DNA from: Actinomycetes bacterium
Lineage (GTDB): Bacteria > Actinomycetota > Acidimicrobiia > Acidimicrobiales > RAAP-2
Reading direction: 5' to 3'
Assembly: GCA_021806045.1 (NCBI GenBank)
Contig: JAJZDI010000011.1
Location: 1 to 32,167 of the forward strand
DNA length: 32,167 nt
The notes under the pieces are model-generated. The model worked only from the letters and a program-made list of their open reading frames with translations. It searched no databases and was not told the DNA's origin. Numbering within the stretch: the stretch's first letter is position 1; every line of letters begins with the position of its first letter. This document shows, piece after piece, positions 1 through 7,064 of this stretch. Position numbers and translations under genes: made by a program.

Positions 1-199
1 GGTCACCCGGGAGGCGGTCCCCATCCCCCGAACCACCCTCTCCGGGGTCCTCTCCGGTGCTGCATGCATCGTCCGATGCCGGTCCGTCGATCATGGGAAG
101 CATCGAAACAGATCGGTGTGACAGGGGCCGGTCCGAGGAGCAGGCGGGGAGGGACGGTGACGGACAGGTGCAGGAGACCTGAGGAAGGGCAGTGTGCCG
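1..199. other. Left edge, no supported gene
   Basis: This stretch lies downstream of the minus-strand pxp operon. A minus-strand open frame starts with a GTG overlapping the pxpBC stop codon and runs off the window, but its translation is Arg/Pro-rich and looks like no protein family. A short inverted repeat, GCATCG-TC-CGATGC, lies at 66-79 without a T-tract, so I do not call it a terminator. I see nothing else here. Confidence 0.4.
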
Positions 200-2206
200 T
201 CACTCTGCGATCGGGTACCGACCGACGACCCGCGATGAGAGGAGTGAGCGATGGCGGCGCGTCAGGTCGGCGGCTTCGTCGAGGGAGACCCAGACGAAGC
301 GCACGTTCACACCGGGGGTCAGTTGGCCCACGATCGCCCGATCCACGGAAGCGACGATGCCGACCACCGGGTAGCCACCCACGGTGGCGTGGTCGGGCAG
401 CAGGATGATGGGCCGCCCATCGGGGGGGACCTGCACGGCACCGAGCACCATGGGTAGCGACGGGATCCTGGTTGGCAACGAGAGGGACGGCAACGAGAGG
501 GACAGTGACGGCGGTGGAGCCCCGTCATGAGCGGGTGCCAGCCTGACCCCCATCCGGTTGGCCTCGGGTTGGACGCACCATCGCTGTCTTGCCAGTTCTG
601 ACCCGGTGGCATCGTCAACACCGTGAGGTCCCGGGATGATGCGGACCGTGCGGAGTGGGGCACCGCTCGCACCGCTCCCGTTGGCGCCGCTCCCGTTGGT
701 CGCACGGTCCTGCAAAGCCGCCGCTACCGGCAGGAGATGGCTTCGGGGATGCGTCGGATCGCCCAGGATCAGGCGCATCCCTGTGCTGAGGGGGGGCGGC
801 CCGAGGGTGGTTGTCACGTCGGAGGCCAGGGATCCGTTGAAGGTCGATGCCAGCACGTCCGTGCCACTGGCGGCGGGGGCCAGGACATCCCTGCCGGCAG
901 CCAGCGCCCGGATGCCACCCCCGACGGCGAGATAGGCGCGTGCGGCTCCCTGTGGCGGGCCGAGCTCGAGGAACTGCCCTGCCGATACGGGTATGACCGT
1001 TCCGCTCGCCACCGGTAGGCCGTCGAGCCGGGCGCTGAGCGTCGCCCCAGGTGCGGACACGACGGCTGCATGGGCCGGCGCGTCGAAGCGGAGGCCGGGC
1101 CCCTCGCCCGCCCATTCGATGCCGGGTGCGTGTGGCTCGTTCCCGACCAGCAGGTTGGCCAGCACGAAGGCATCGGGATCTGCGGGCCCGGCACGTGGGA
1201 CGCCCCAACGTGCCGCGCCGGCTCGGCCGGTGTCTTGGATGAGAGCGAGGGTGCCCGCACGCTGGACCGTGACGGAACGCCGGGCCGCCATCGGCACGTC
1301 GACGGCTGGCGTCCGACGCCGCCGGTCGGCCGTGGTCACGGGACCCCGCACCGGTTGGCTTGCCGAGTCCCCCGAGTCCCCCGAGTCCCCCGAGTCGACG
1401 AGGCGCACCCGGTCACCGGGCTGGAGCAGGCAGGGCGGATGTGCCCCGGGGTCGAACAGCCTGAGCGACGTGCGTCCGAGGAGGTGCCATCCACCCGGCG
1501 AGCTCTCGGGATAGATGCCGGCGAAGCCACCACCGATGGCGAAGGACCCCGCCGGGACCCGGGTACGGGGCGTTGCCCGGCGTTCGACCGCCGCCAGGTC
1601 GTCAGGAAGGCCGACGAGGTAGGGGAACCCGGGTGCGAAGCCGACGAAGGCGACGACCAGCTCGGCACGGGTCACCATGGCGACCACGTCGTCTGGCCGA
1701 CGACCGATGGACCGGGCCAGCTCGTCAAGGTCGGGACCGTCGAAGGCGACCGGGATGGTGACCGTCCGCGCTTCCCGCCATCCCTGCACCTCGTGGTGCT
1801 CCTCCACATCCCGCGTCGTTCCGGCTCCTCCGGGACCCGTTGCTCGCCATCGGTCGTCAGGCTCCGCCCCGGGGGGACGTCCGGGGTCGGGGGGGCCGAC
1901 GCTGTCAGCACCCAAAGAGCCGATCACATCGTGGACGAGCCATCGGACCCAGTCCCCGACAGGTGCCGCGCCGTCCGCCAACCGCACGACGACGCAGCGG
2001 AGTCCCACCACGACGTCGTCGACGCCGGTCGACGGCCCCGGGGCAGGGGCGAGGGCATGGCGTTCCACGAGGGCCCGATCGATGGCCGCTGCCAGCCGGT
2101 GGGCCTGCCAGACCGTGTCAACGTCGACGATCACGGCAAGTTCGCCGTAGGGACGCACGGTGCCGCTGGCGTCGGTGCGAGTGTGGGTGCCTCCCGTGTG
2201 GATCAT
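200..2206 (-). CDS. pxpBC: 5-oxoprolinase subunits B and C, fused (PxpB-PxpC)
   Basis: With PxpA this forms the ATP-dependent 5-oxoprolinase that opens pyroglutamate to glutamate in the cytoplasm. The 668-residue product joins two subunits that are separate genes in many bacteria. Residues about 15-270 are PxpB (KipI-like), with GFAPGFPYLVGL at 189-200 and RATPRTRVPAG at 210-220. Residues about 310-668 are PxpC (KipA-like), with QDTGRAG near 324 and GVPRAGPADPDAF near 335. A DSG-repeat linker at 271-281 sits near the junction. I chose the ATG at 2206 because it overlaps the pxpA stop in an ATGA, which implies translational coupling; an upstream in-frame start would lie 66 bases inside pxpA. 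Three tandem repeats lie in linker or loop positions (residues 271-281, about 504-515 and 567-577), so those loops look like recent expansions. The family call is firm; activity is inferred. Confidence 0.93.
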   Translation of the reverse strand: MIHTGGTHTRTDASGTVRPYGELAVIVDVDTVWQAHRLAAAIDRALVERHALAPAPGPSTGVDDVVVGLRCVVVRLADGAAPVGDWVRWLVHDVIGSLGADSVGPPDPGRPPGAEPDDRWRATGPGGAGTTRDVEEHHEVQGWREARTVTIPVAFDGPDLDELARSIGRRPDDVVAMVTRAELVVAFVGFAPGFPYLVGLPDDLAAVERRATPRTRVPAGSFAIGGGFAGIYPESSPGGWHLLGRTSLRLFDPGAHPPCLLQPGDRVRLVDSGDSGDSGDSASQPVRGPVTTADRRRRTPAVDVPMAARRSVTVQRAGTLALIQDTGRAGAARWGVPRAGPADPDAFVLANLLVGNEPHAPGIEWAGEGPGLRFDAPAHAAVVSAPGATLSARLDGLPVASGTVIPVSAGQFLELGPPQGAARAYLAVGGGIRALAAGRDVLAPAASGTDVLASTFNGSLASDVTTTLGPPPLSTGMRLILGDPTHPRSHLLPVAAALQDRATNGSGANGSGASGAPLRTVRIIPGPHGVDDATGSELARQRWCVQPEANRMGVRLAPAHDGAPPPSLSLSLPSLSLPTRIPSLPMVLGAVQVPPDGRPIILLPDHATVGGYPVVGIVASVDRAIVGQLTPGVNVRFVWVSLDEAADLTRRHRSLLSSRVVGRYPIAE
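474..503 (-). repeat. 15-bp tandem repeat, two exact copies, in pxpC
   Basis: The unit GGCAACGAGAGGGAC occurs at 474-488 and again at 489-503. On the minus strand it encodes the Ser-Leu-Pro-rich repeat near residues 567-580 of PxpBC, inserted in the PxpC domain. The unit length is a multiple of three, so the frame is kept. Confidence 0.85.
670..699 (-). repeat. 15-bp tandem repeat in pxpC (Asn-Gly-Ser-Gly loop)
   Basis: The core CCGCTCCCGTTGG appears at 672-684 and 687-699 with a 15-bp period. On the minus strand it encodes a repeated NGSGA unit, a flexible loop within the PxpC domain. Confidence 0.8.
1363..1396 (-). repeat. 9-bp tandem repeat in the PxpB-PxpC linker
   Basis: About 3.8 copies of CCGAGTCCC run from 1363 to 1396. 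They encode DSG repeats on the minus strand, next to the junction between the PxpB and PxpC halves. The repeat looks like slippage expansion of a tolerant interdomain linker. Confidence 0.88.
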
Positions 2207-3033
2207 GTTCGATGCCGCGGCACCGCGAACGGTCGGACGGTCACGCCGGCGACGCCGAGAGCCCGCCACACGGCCCGGGCGGCTGCCACGGCGGCCGGAC
2301 CGTCGCCATGCAGGCAGAGCGACTGGGCGTCCACGGAGACGGGCCCGCGGCCATCAGCACGCTCGACGTACCGGTGGACGGCCAGTGACACGGCTCGTCT
2401 GGCGATCTCGTCCGCGTCGGTGAGCACGCTCCCGGGCACCGACCGGTCGACCAGCGTGCCGTCGGGCAGGTAGGCACGGTCGGGGAAGGCCTCCGCTATG
2501 CAGGTGACGCCTCGCTCGGCGGCATGTGCGGCGACCACCGAGTGTGGAGGTGCCACGACGATGGCGGCGGCCCCGTTCCGCTGCGGGAGTGAGGCCACGA
2601 CCTCGGCAACGACCCTGGCCGTCGCCTCGTCGGTGGTGGCCCGGTGGTAGAGCGCTCCATGGGGCTTGACGTAGCCGACCTGGGCTCCGAGGGCGTCGGC
2701 GACGCGGGCCAGCGAGTCGACCTGCGCCTCGAGATGCGACCTCAGCACGTCGGGCGGGACGTCGACGGGGCGCCGCCCGAACCCGGTCGGGTCCAGGTAG
2801 GAGATGTGGGCACCGATGGCCACTCCGAGAGCGTGGGCGACCTCGGCGGTGGCCCGCATGACCCGCTCGTTGCCGGCGTGGTAGCCGCAAGCGATGTTCG
2901 CGCTGGAGATGTGCCGGATGATGTCCTCGGTGCGCGGGTCTGGCTCTGCCGTCTCGCCGAGGTCGGCGTTGACGTCGATCGCCACATCTTCCCCGCTCGC
3001 CCTCGTCGGCTGCGGATCGGGCCGATCGCTCAC
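2203..3033 (-). CDS. pxpA: 5-oxoprolinase subunit A (PxpA, LamB/YcsF family)
   Basis: This is the LamB/YcsF subunit of 5-oxoprolinase. The family signature IDVNADLGE lies near the N-terminus, followed by SSANIACGYHAGN, GAHISYLDPTGFGRR and a YVKPHGALYH motif, and SLCLHGDGP near the C-terminus. It is 276 residues from the GTG at 3033, slightly longer than the usual 250-256. The GTG at 3033 lies 6 bases after GATACT and fits the leaderless pattern seen elsewhere in the window. The alternative is the GTG at 2985, which starts the protein right at the conserved core and has GGGGA just upstream. The stop codon overlaps the pxpBC start in an ATGA. The gene is divergent from mihF across about 120 bp. 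Identity is firm; the start is uncertain. Confidence 0.92.
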   Translation of the reverse strand: MSDRPDPQPTRASGEDVAIDVNADLGETAEPDPRTEDIIRHISSANIACGYHAGNERVMRATAEVAHALGVAIGAHISYLDPTGFGRRPVDVPPDVLRSHLEAQVDSLARVADALGAQVGYVKPHGALYHRATTDEATARVVAEVVASLPQRNGAAAIVVAPPHSVVAAHAAERGVTCIAEAFPDRAYLPDGTLVDRSVPGSVLTDADEIARRAVSLAVHRYVERADGRGPVSVDAQSLCLHGDGPAAVAAARAVWRALGVAGVTVRPFAVPRHRT

Positions 3034-3039
3034 CACTCC

Positions 3040-3045
3040 AGTATC
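3040..3045 (-). promoter_or_regulatory. Candidate -10 element for pxpA
   Basis: GATACT on the minus strand is followed by 6 bases and then the GTG at 3033, a layout that would give a leaderless mRNA. No clear -35 box is seen. The call rests on similarity to the other start regions in this window. Confidence 0.35.
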
Positions 3046-3143
3046 GACCACGGCGGCAGCGGGACCGGGCAGCGGGACCGGTGCCGGGGAGTCGCCGACG
3101 GGACCCGACGGCCGGCGTCCATGCCTGCGCTGGCACGAGGCGC

Positions 3144-3149
3144 TATGGT
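3144..3149 (+). promoter_or_regulatory. Candidate -10 of a leaderless mihF transcript
   Basis: TATGGT matches TANNNT and ends 6 bases before the mihF ATG at 3156. Transcription would be expected to start at or next to the A of the ATG. There is no Shine-Dalgarno sequence before this gene and no recognisable -35 box. Confidence 0.5.
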
Positions 3150-3155
3150 GCGGCC

Positions 3156-3473
3156 ATGCCGCAACCGCCAGCACTTACGCCAGAACAGCGACAGGCCGCC
3201 CTGGCCAAGGCCGCTCAGGTTCGCCGCGAGCGCGCCGAGGTCAAGGAGAAGCTCAAGATGGGCACGCTGAGCCTGAGCGAGCTGCTCTCCTCGGCGGACT
3301 CGAACGAGACCGTCGGGAAGATGAAGGTCCTCTCGGTGCTCGAGTCGCTCCCCGGCCTCGGGAAGGTCAAGGCCCGGCGCCTCATGGAGACCGTCGGGAT
3401 CAGCGAGACCCGGCGCCTGCAGGGTCTGGGTGCCAACCAGCGAGAGTCGCTCCTGCGCGAGACCGCTCGCTGA
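3156..3473 (+). CDS. mihF: Integration host factor, actinobacterial type (mIHF)
   Basis: The 105-residue product is a small basic nucleoid-associated DNA-binding protein of the mycobacterial mIHF type, unrelated to enterobacterial IHF. The N-terminal LTPEQRQAALAKAAQ helix is followed by a charged segment. Then come GKMKVLSVLESLPGLGKVKA and RRLQGLGANQRESLL, the helix-two-turn-helix region that contacts DNA in this family. Length and order match the mycobacterial protein. It precedes gmk by 14 bp, the arrangement known from Mycobacterium. The ATG at 3156 starts exactly at the conserved N-terminus; an upstream in-frame start would add a non-conserved Arg-rich segment. Confidence 0.95.
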   Translation: MPQPPALTPEQRQAALAKAAQVRRERAEVKEKLKMGTLSLSELLSSADSNETVGKMKVLSVLESLPGLGKVKARRLMETVGISETRRLQGLGANQRESLLRETAR

Positions 3474-3487
3474 GCTCCGGCGCCGCC

Positions 3488-4063
3488 GTGGCGACGCCTG
3501 AGCCGCAACCATTGCTGTTCGTCCTCTTCGGTCCGGGCGGTGCCGGCAAGGGAACCGTCGCGGCCCGCCTGGTGGCGGAGGACCCGTCCCTGTGGCTGAG
3601 CAGGTCGTGGACGACCCGCGCCCGGCGACCGGGGGAGGCCACCGACGCGTACCGGTTCGTCGACCGGGCCCAGTTCGAGCAGCGCGTCAGCGAGGGCGGG
3701 TTCTTCGAGTGGGCCGAGTTCCTCGGGAACCTCTACGGGACCCCGGTGCCCCACCCCCCTGCGGGGTGCGACGTCCTCCTGGAGATCGACCTGCAGGGGG
3801 CCCGCCAGGTCCGCGCCGCCCGACCTGATGCGACGCTCGTCCTGCTCGAGGCGCCGTCCCCGGAGGTCCAGGCGGCCCGCCTGCGTGGCCGGGGTGACGA
3901 TGAGGACCACGTCCGGCGCCGGGTCGAGGCAGGGGTCGCCGAGGTGGACGAGGGGCGGACCATCGCGGACGAGATCGTGGTGAACGACGACCTCGATCGC
4001 TGTGTCGAGACCGTCGCCGGTATAGTTGATCGCTACCGCAGCGCCCGCTCTGCCGGCGCGTGA
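3488..4063 (+). CDS. gmk: Guanylate kinase
   Basis: Guanylate kinase phosphorylates GMP to GDP with ATP in purine nucleotide synthesis. The 191-residue product is normal for the family. The P-loop is GPGGAGKGT (residues 15-23), the GMP-binding region SRSWTTRARRPGE follows (38-50), and EWAEFLGNLYGTPV (74-87) contains the conserved NLYGT. The GTG at 3488 is the only sensible start after the mihF stop, although it has no good ribosome binding site, so co-translation with mihF is likely. The 3' end carries a candidate promoter for rpoZ. Confidence 0.95.
   Translation: MATPEPQPLLFVLFGPGGAGKGTVAARLVAEDPSLWLSRSWTTRARRPGEATDAYRFVDRAQFEQRVSEGGFFEWAEFLGNLYGTPVPHPPAGCDVLLEIDLQGARQVRAARPDATLVLLEAPSPEVQAARLRGRGDDEDHVRRRVEAGVAEVDEGRTIADEIVVNDDLDRCVETVAGIVDRYRSARSAGA
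4021..4026 (+). promoter_or_regulatory. Candidate -10 element for rpoZ, inside the gmk 3' end
   Basis: TATAGT is a near-consensus -10 hexamer in an otherwise GC-rich coding end. A start near 4033 would give a leader of about 47 bases before the rpoZ ATG at 4080, with its own ribosome binding site. I see no good -35 box. Confidence 0.4.
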
Positions 4064-4079
4064 CCCGAAGAGGAACGTC

Positions 4080-4418
4080 ATGGCCCAGTCACCCACCACG
4101 CTGATGGACCCGCCGATCGAGGAGCTCCTCGACAAGGTCGACTCGAAGTTCACCCTGGTGGCCCTGGCTTCGCGGCGAGCCCGCCAGATCAACAGCTACT
4201 ACAACTCGCTGGGCGAGGGCATGGGAGCCATCGTCCCGCCGCAGGTGTCATCGGTGTCGGGCAAGCCGCTTTCCATCGCCTTCGAAGAGGTGGCCGAGAG
4301 CAAGGCCACCTATACCCGTCCCGACCCCGACGCCGTCGTGGAGGGGGACGAGGCCGCAGCGGCGGGCGAGGGCCTGGCGGAAGTGGCGGCCGTGGCCGAG
4401 GAGCCGGCCGACGCCTGA
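4080..4418 (+). CDS. rpoZ: DNA-directed RNA polymerase subunit omega
   Basis: Omega is the small RNA polymerase subunit that helps assemble beta-prime. The 112-residue product begins with the conserved core: PPIEELLDKVDSKFTLVALA, then SRRARQINSYYN near 33-44 and KPLSIAFEEVAESKATY near 61-77. An acidic, Ala/Glu/Val-rich tail of about 30 residues follows, as in other actinobacterial omegas. The ATG at 4080 has AAGAGGA a few bases upstream. The order gmk-rpoZ-coaBC is conserved. Confidence 0.95.
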   Translation: MAQSPTTLMDPPIEELLDKVDSKFTLVALASRRARQINSYYNSLGEGMGAIVPPQVSSVSGKPLSIAFEEVAESKATYTRPDPDAVVEGDEAAAAGEGLAEVAAVAEEPADA

Positions 4419-4499
4419 CCGGCGGGCGCGCCTGGCCCACCGGGGTCCGGCGGCACGGTGGCCGATCGGGGCGCGAGGCGAACCGGGACAGGAACGGGG

Positions 4500-5801
4500 A
4501 TGAGCGAGACGGCCAGACCGGTCGTGGTGCTGGGCGTGAGCGGTGGTATCGCCGCCTACAAGGCGGTCGACGTGTGCCGCCGGCTGGTCGACGCGGGCGC
4601 CCACGTGGCGCCGGTGATGACCGAGGCGGCCGGGCGTTTCGTCGGGCGGACGACGTTCGACGCCCTCGCCTCCGAGCCCGTCCAGGTCTCGCTGTGGGGC
4701 GAGCGGTCCCCGATACCCCACACTCGCCTCGGGCAGCATGCCGATGTGGTGGTGGTGGTGCCGGCGACGGCCGACGTCATCGCCCGCTATGCGCACGGCA
4801 TGGCCGACGACCTGTTGACGGCCACGCTCATCGCCACCCGTGCCCCGGTGGTCGTGTGTCCGGCCATGCACACCGAGATGTGGGAGCACCCGGCCGTGCA
4901 GGCCAACCTGGCGACGCTCGAGTCCCGGGGCGCCGTCATCGTCCCCCCGGAGACGGGCCGACTGGCCGGGGGCGACGAGGGCGCCGGGCGCCTGGCGGAG
5001 CCGGCTGTCATCGTCGACGCCGTGCTGGCCGTCCTGGCCCGGACCGGCCGTTCCCCAGCTCCGACCGCTGCTCCGGCTCCGGCCTCAGCTACGGCGTCGC
5101 CGTCGGCCTCAGCCTCGGCTCCGGCGTCGGCCTCGGGTGAAGGTGGGGGTGACCTCGCCGGGTTGCGGGTCCTCGTGACCGCCGGCGGCACGAGGGAGCC
5201 GATCGACCCCGTGCGGGTCATCACGAACCGCTCGTCGGGCAAGCAGGGCCACGCGCTCGCCGAGGCCGCATACCGTCGGGGAGCAGCGGTGGTGCTGGTG
5301 ACCACCACCGACCGTCCCGTTCCCGGAGGGATCGACGTCGAGCGGGTGGAGACGGCCGCCCAGATGGAGGAGGCCGTGCTCAGGCGGGCACAGGGCGCCG
5401 ACGTGGTGATCATGGCGGCTGCGGTCGCCGACTTCCGGCCGAAGGCGGCAGCGGACGCCAAGCTGAAGAAGTCTGCCGGCGTCCCCGAGATCATCCTGGA
5501 GCCGACGCCGGACATCCTGGCCACCCTGGGGGCACGCCGTCGCCCGGGACAGGTGCTCGTCGGGTTTGCCGCCGAGACGGGGGACGTGAGGGAGCAGGCG
5601 GCAGCGAAGCTGGCGTCGAAGGGCGTCGACCTCATGGTGGCGAACGACGTCAGCGCCCCCGGCGCCGGGTTCGATCACGACACGAACGAGGTCACACTGC
5701 TCGACCGGCTCGGCGGCGCCCATCAGGTGCCGCTCACCACGAAGGATGCCGTTGCCGATGCCGTCTTGGCTAGGGTGGCGACGCTCGTGGCACGGCGCTG
5801 A
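4500..5801 (+). CDS. coaBC: Phosphopantothenoylcysteine decarboxylase / phosphopantothenate-cysteine ligase
   Basis: This bifunctional enzyme makes 4'-phosphopantetheine from phosphopantothenate and cysteine in two steps of CoA synthesis. The N-terminal flavoprotein CoaC domain (about 6-180) has [10 protein letters not shown], the active-site His of [20 protein letters not shown] (His74) and PAMHTEMW at 121-128, the actinobacterial form of the motif. An Ala/Ser/Pro linker spans about 185-217. CoaB (about 221-433) has [34 protein letters not shown] and the Lys-rich KLKK. The 433-residue length is slightly above the usual because of the linker. The ATG at 4500 has AGGA 6 bases upstream, so I prefer it to an earlier in-frame start 42 bases upstream. 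Confidence 0.96.
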   Translation: MSETARPVVVLGVSGGIAAYKAVDVCRRLVDAGAHVAPVMTEAAGRFVGRTTFDALASEPVQVSLWGERSPIPHTRLGQHADVVVVVPATADVIARYAHGMADDLLTATLIATRAPVVVCPAMHTEMWEHPAVQANLATLESRGAVIVPPETGRLAGGDEGAGRLAEPAVIVDAVLAVLARTGRSPAPTAAPAPASATASPSASASAPASASGEGGGDLAGLRVLVTAGGTREPIDPVRVITNRSSGKQGHALAEAAYRRGAAVVLVTTTDRPVPGGIDVERVETAAQMEEAVLRRAQGADVVIMAAAVADFRPKAAADAKLKKSAGVPEIILEPTPDILATLGARRRPGQVLVGFAAETGDVREQAAAKLASKGVDLMVANDVSAPGAGFDHDTNEVTLLDRLGGAHQVPLTTKDAVADAVLARVATLVARR

Positions 5802-5850
5802 ACGACCAACGACGAGACGAACACCCACCAGCGAGAGGACGGAAGCACCG

Positions 5851-7047
5851 GTGAGCACCCGTCACACCTTCACATCCGAATCGGTCACGGAAGGCCATCC
5901 CGACAAGATGGCCGACCAGATCTCCGACGCCATCCTGGACGCCCTTCTGAGTGAGGATCCTGACAGCCGCGTCGCCTGCGAGACGTTGCTGACCACCGGC
6001 CTCGTGCTGGTGGCGGGAGAGGTGACGACGTCCACCTATGTCGACCTGCCGCGACTCGTCCGAAAGACGGTCCTCGACATCGGGTACGACGATGACGCCT
6101 ACGGCATCAACGGCAAGACCTGTGGGGTGATCGTCTCGCTCGACGAACAGTCCCCCAACATCGGCCAGGGGGTGGACAACGCATTCGAGGTGCGGGCCGG
6201 GACGGGGGGCGAGGACCAGCTCAACGCCCAGGGTGCGGGCGACCAGGGGATGATGTTCGGGTACGCCTGCGATGAGACGCCGGACCTGATGCCCCTGCCC
6301 ATCTGGCTCGCCCACCGGATGGCGCAGCGCCTGGCCCAGGTCCGCCGGGTCGGCGTGCTGCCGTACCTGAGGCCGGACGGGAAGACCCAGGTCAGCGTGA
6401 CCTACGACCAGGGCCGGCCGGTGGCCATCGAGACCGTTCTCATCTCCACCCAGCACGACCCGGGGATCGACATCGAGACCCTCCTGCTGCCCGACCTCCG
6501 GGACAACGTGATCCATCCCCTGCTGCCCACCGATCTGGACACGTCGAACCTGCGGGTCCTGGCCAACCCGACCGGCGTCTTCGAGCTGGGCGGGCCCCAT
6601 GCCGACACCGGGCTGACCGGCCGCAAGATCATCGTCGACACCTACGGCGGCATGGCCAGGCACGGCGGCGGCGCCTTCTCGGGCAAGGATCCCTCCAAGG
6701 TCGACCGGTCGGCCGCCTATGCGGCGCGTTGGGTCGCCAAGCACGTGGTGGCGTCGGGCGCGGCCTCCCGCTGCGAGGTCCAGGTGGCGTACGCCATCGG
6801 TGTCGCCCGCCCGGTTTCGGTCCTGGTGGAGACGTTCGGGACCGAGACGGTGGCGCCCGATCGCATCGCGTCGGCGATCGACGAGGTCTTCGACCTCCGC
6901 CCGGCGGCCATCGTCCGGGATCTCGACCTGAAGCGGCCGATCTACCGGAAGACCGCCGCCTACGGGCACTTCGGGCGAACGGACAAGGAGTTCACCTGGG
7001 AGGCGACGCCTCGCCTCGACGACCTCCGCCAAGCACTCGGTCTCTGA
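5851..7047 (+). CDS. metK: S-adenosylmethionine synthetase
   Basis: This enzyme makes SAM from methionine and ATP. The 398-residue product contains the family motifs intact: GHPDK at 15-19, the loop around [24 protein letters not shown] and the P-loop-like [19 protein letters not shown]. The GTG at 5851 gives the typical [19 protein letters not shown] start, with GGAAG about 6 bases upstream. No SAM riboswitch is visible in the 49-bp gap after coaBC. A TAGGGT at 5771-5776 within the end of coaBC could act as a -10 element, but it lacks a convincing -35 box. Confidence 0.97.
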   Translation: MSTRHTFTSESVTEGHPDKMADQISDAILDALLSEDPDSRVACETLLTTGLVLVAGEVTTSTYVDLPRLVRKTVLDIGYDDDAYGINGKTCGVIVSLDEQSPNIGQGVDNAFEVRAGTGGEDQLNAQGAGDQGMMFGYACDETPDLMPLPIWLAHRMAQRLAQVRRVGVLPYLRPDGKTQVSVTYDQGRPVAIETVLISTQHDPGIDIETLLLPDLRDNVIHPLLPTDLDTSNLRVLANPTGVFELGGPHADTGLTGRKIIVDTYGGMARHGGGAFSGKDPSKVDRSAAYAARWVAKHVVASGAASRCEVQVAYAIGVARPVSVLVETFGTETVAPDRIASAIDEVFDLRPAAIVRDLDLKRPIYRKTAAYGHFGRTDKEFTWEATPRLDDLRQALGL

Positions 7048-7064
7048 CCGACCGCCGGCTCCTG

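Noticed and set aside
3-203. Minus-strand ORF starting in a GTGA overlap after pxpBC and running off the left edge
   Set aside because: The overlap is tempting because this genome uses GTGA coupling, but the 66 residues are Arg/Pro/Gly-rich with no domain pattern. More sequence to the left would be needed.
1070-2473. 467-codon plus-strand ORF antisense to pxpBC
   Set aside because: Typical GC-rich shadow frame. The minus-strand product has full PxpB/PxpC motifs and this translation matches nothing.
5802-5850. SAM riboswitch before metK
   Set aside because: The 49-bp gap is too short for known SAM classes and shows no matching stems.
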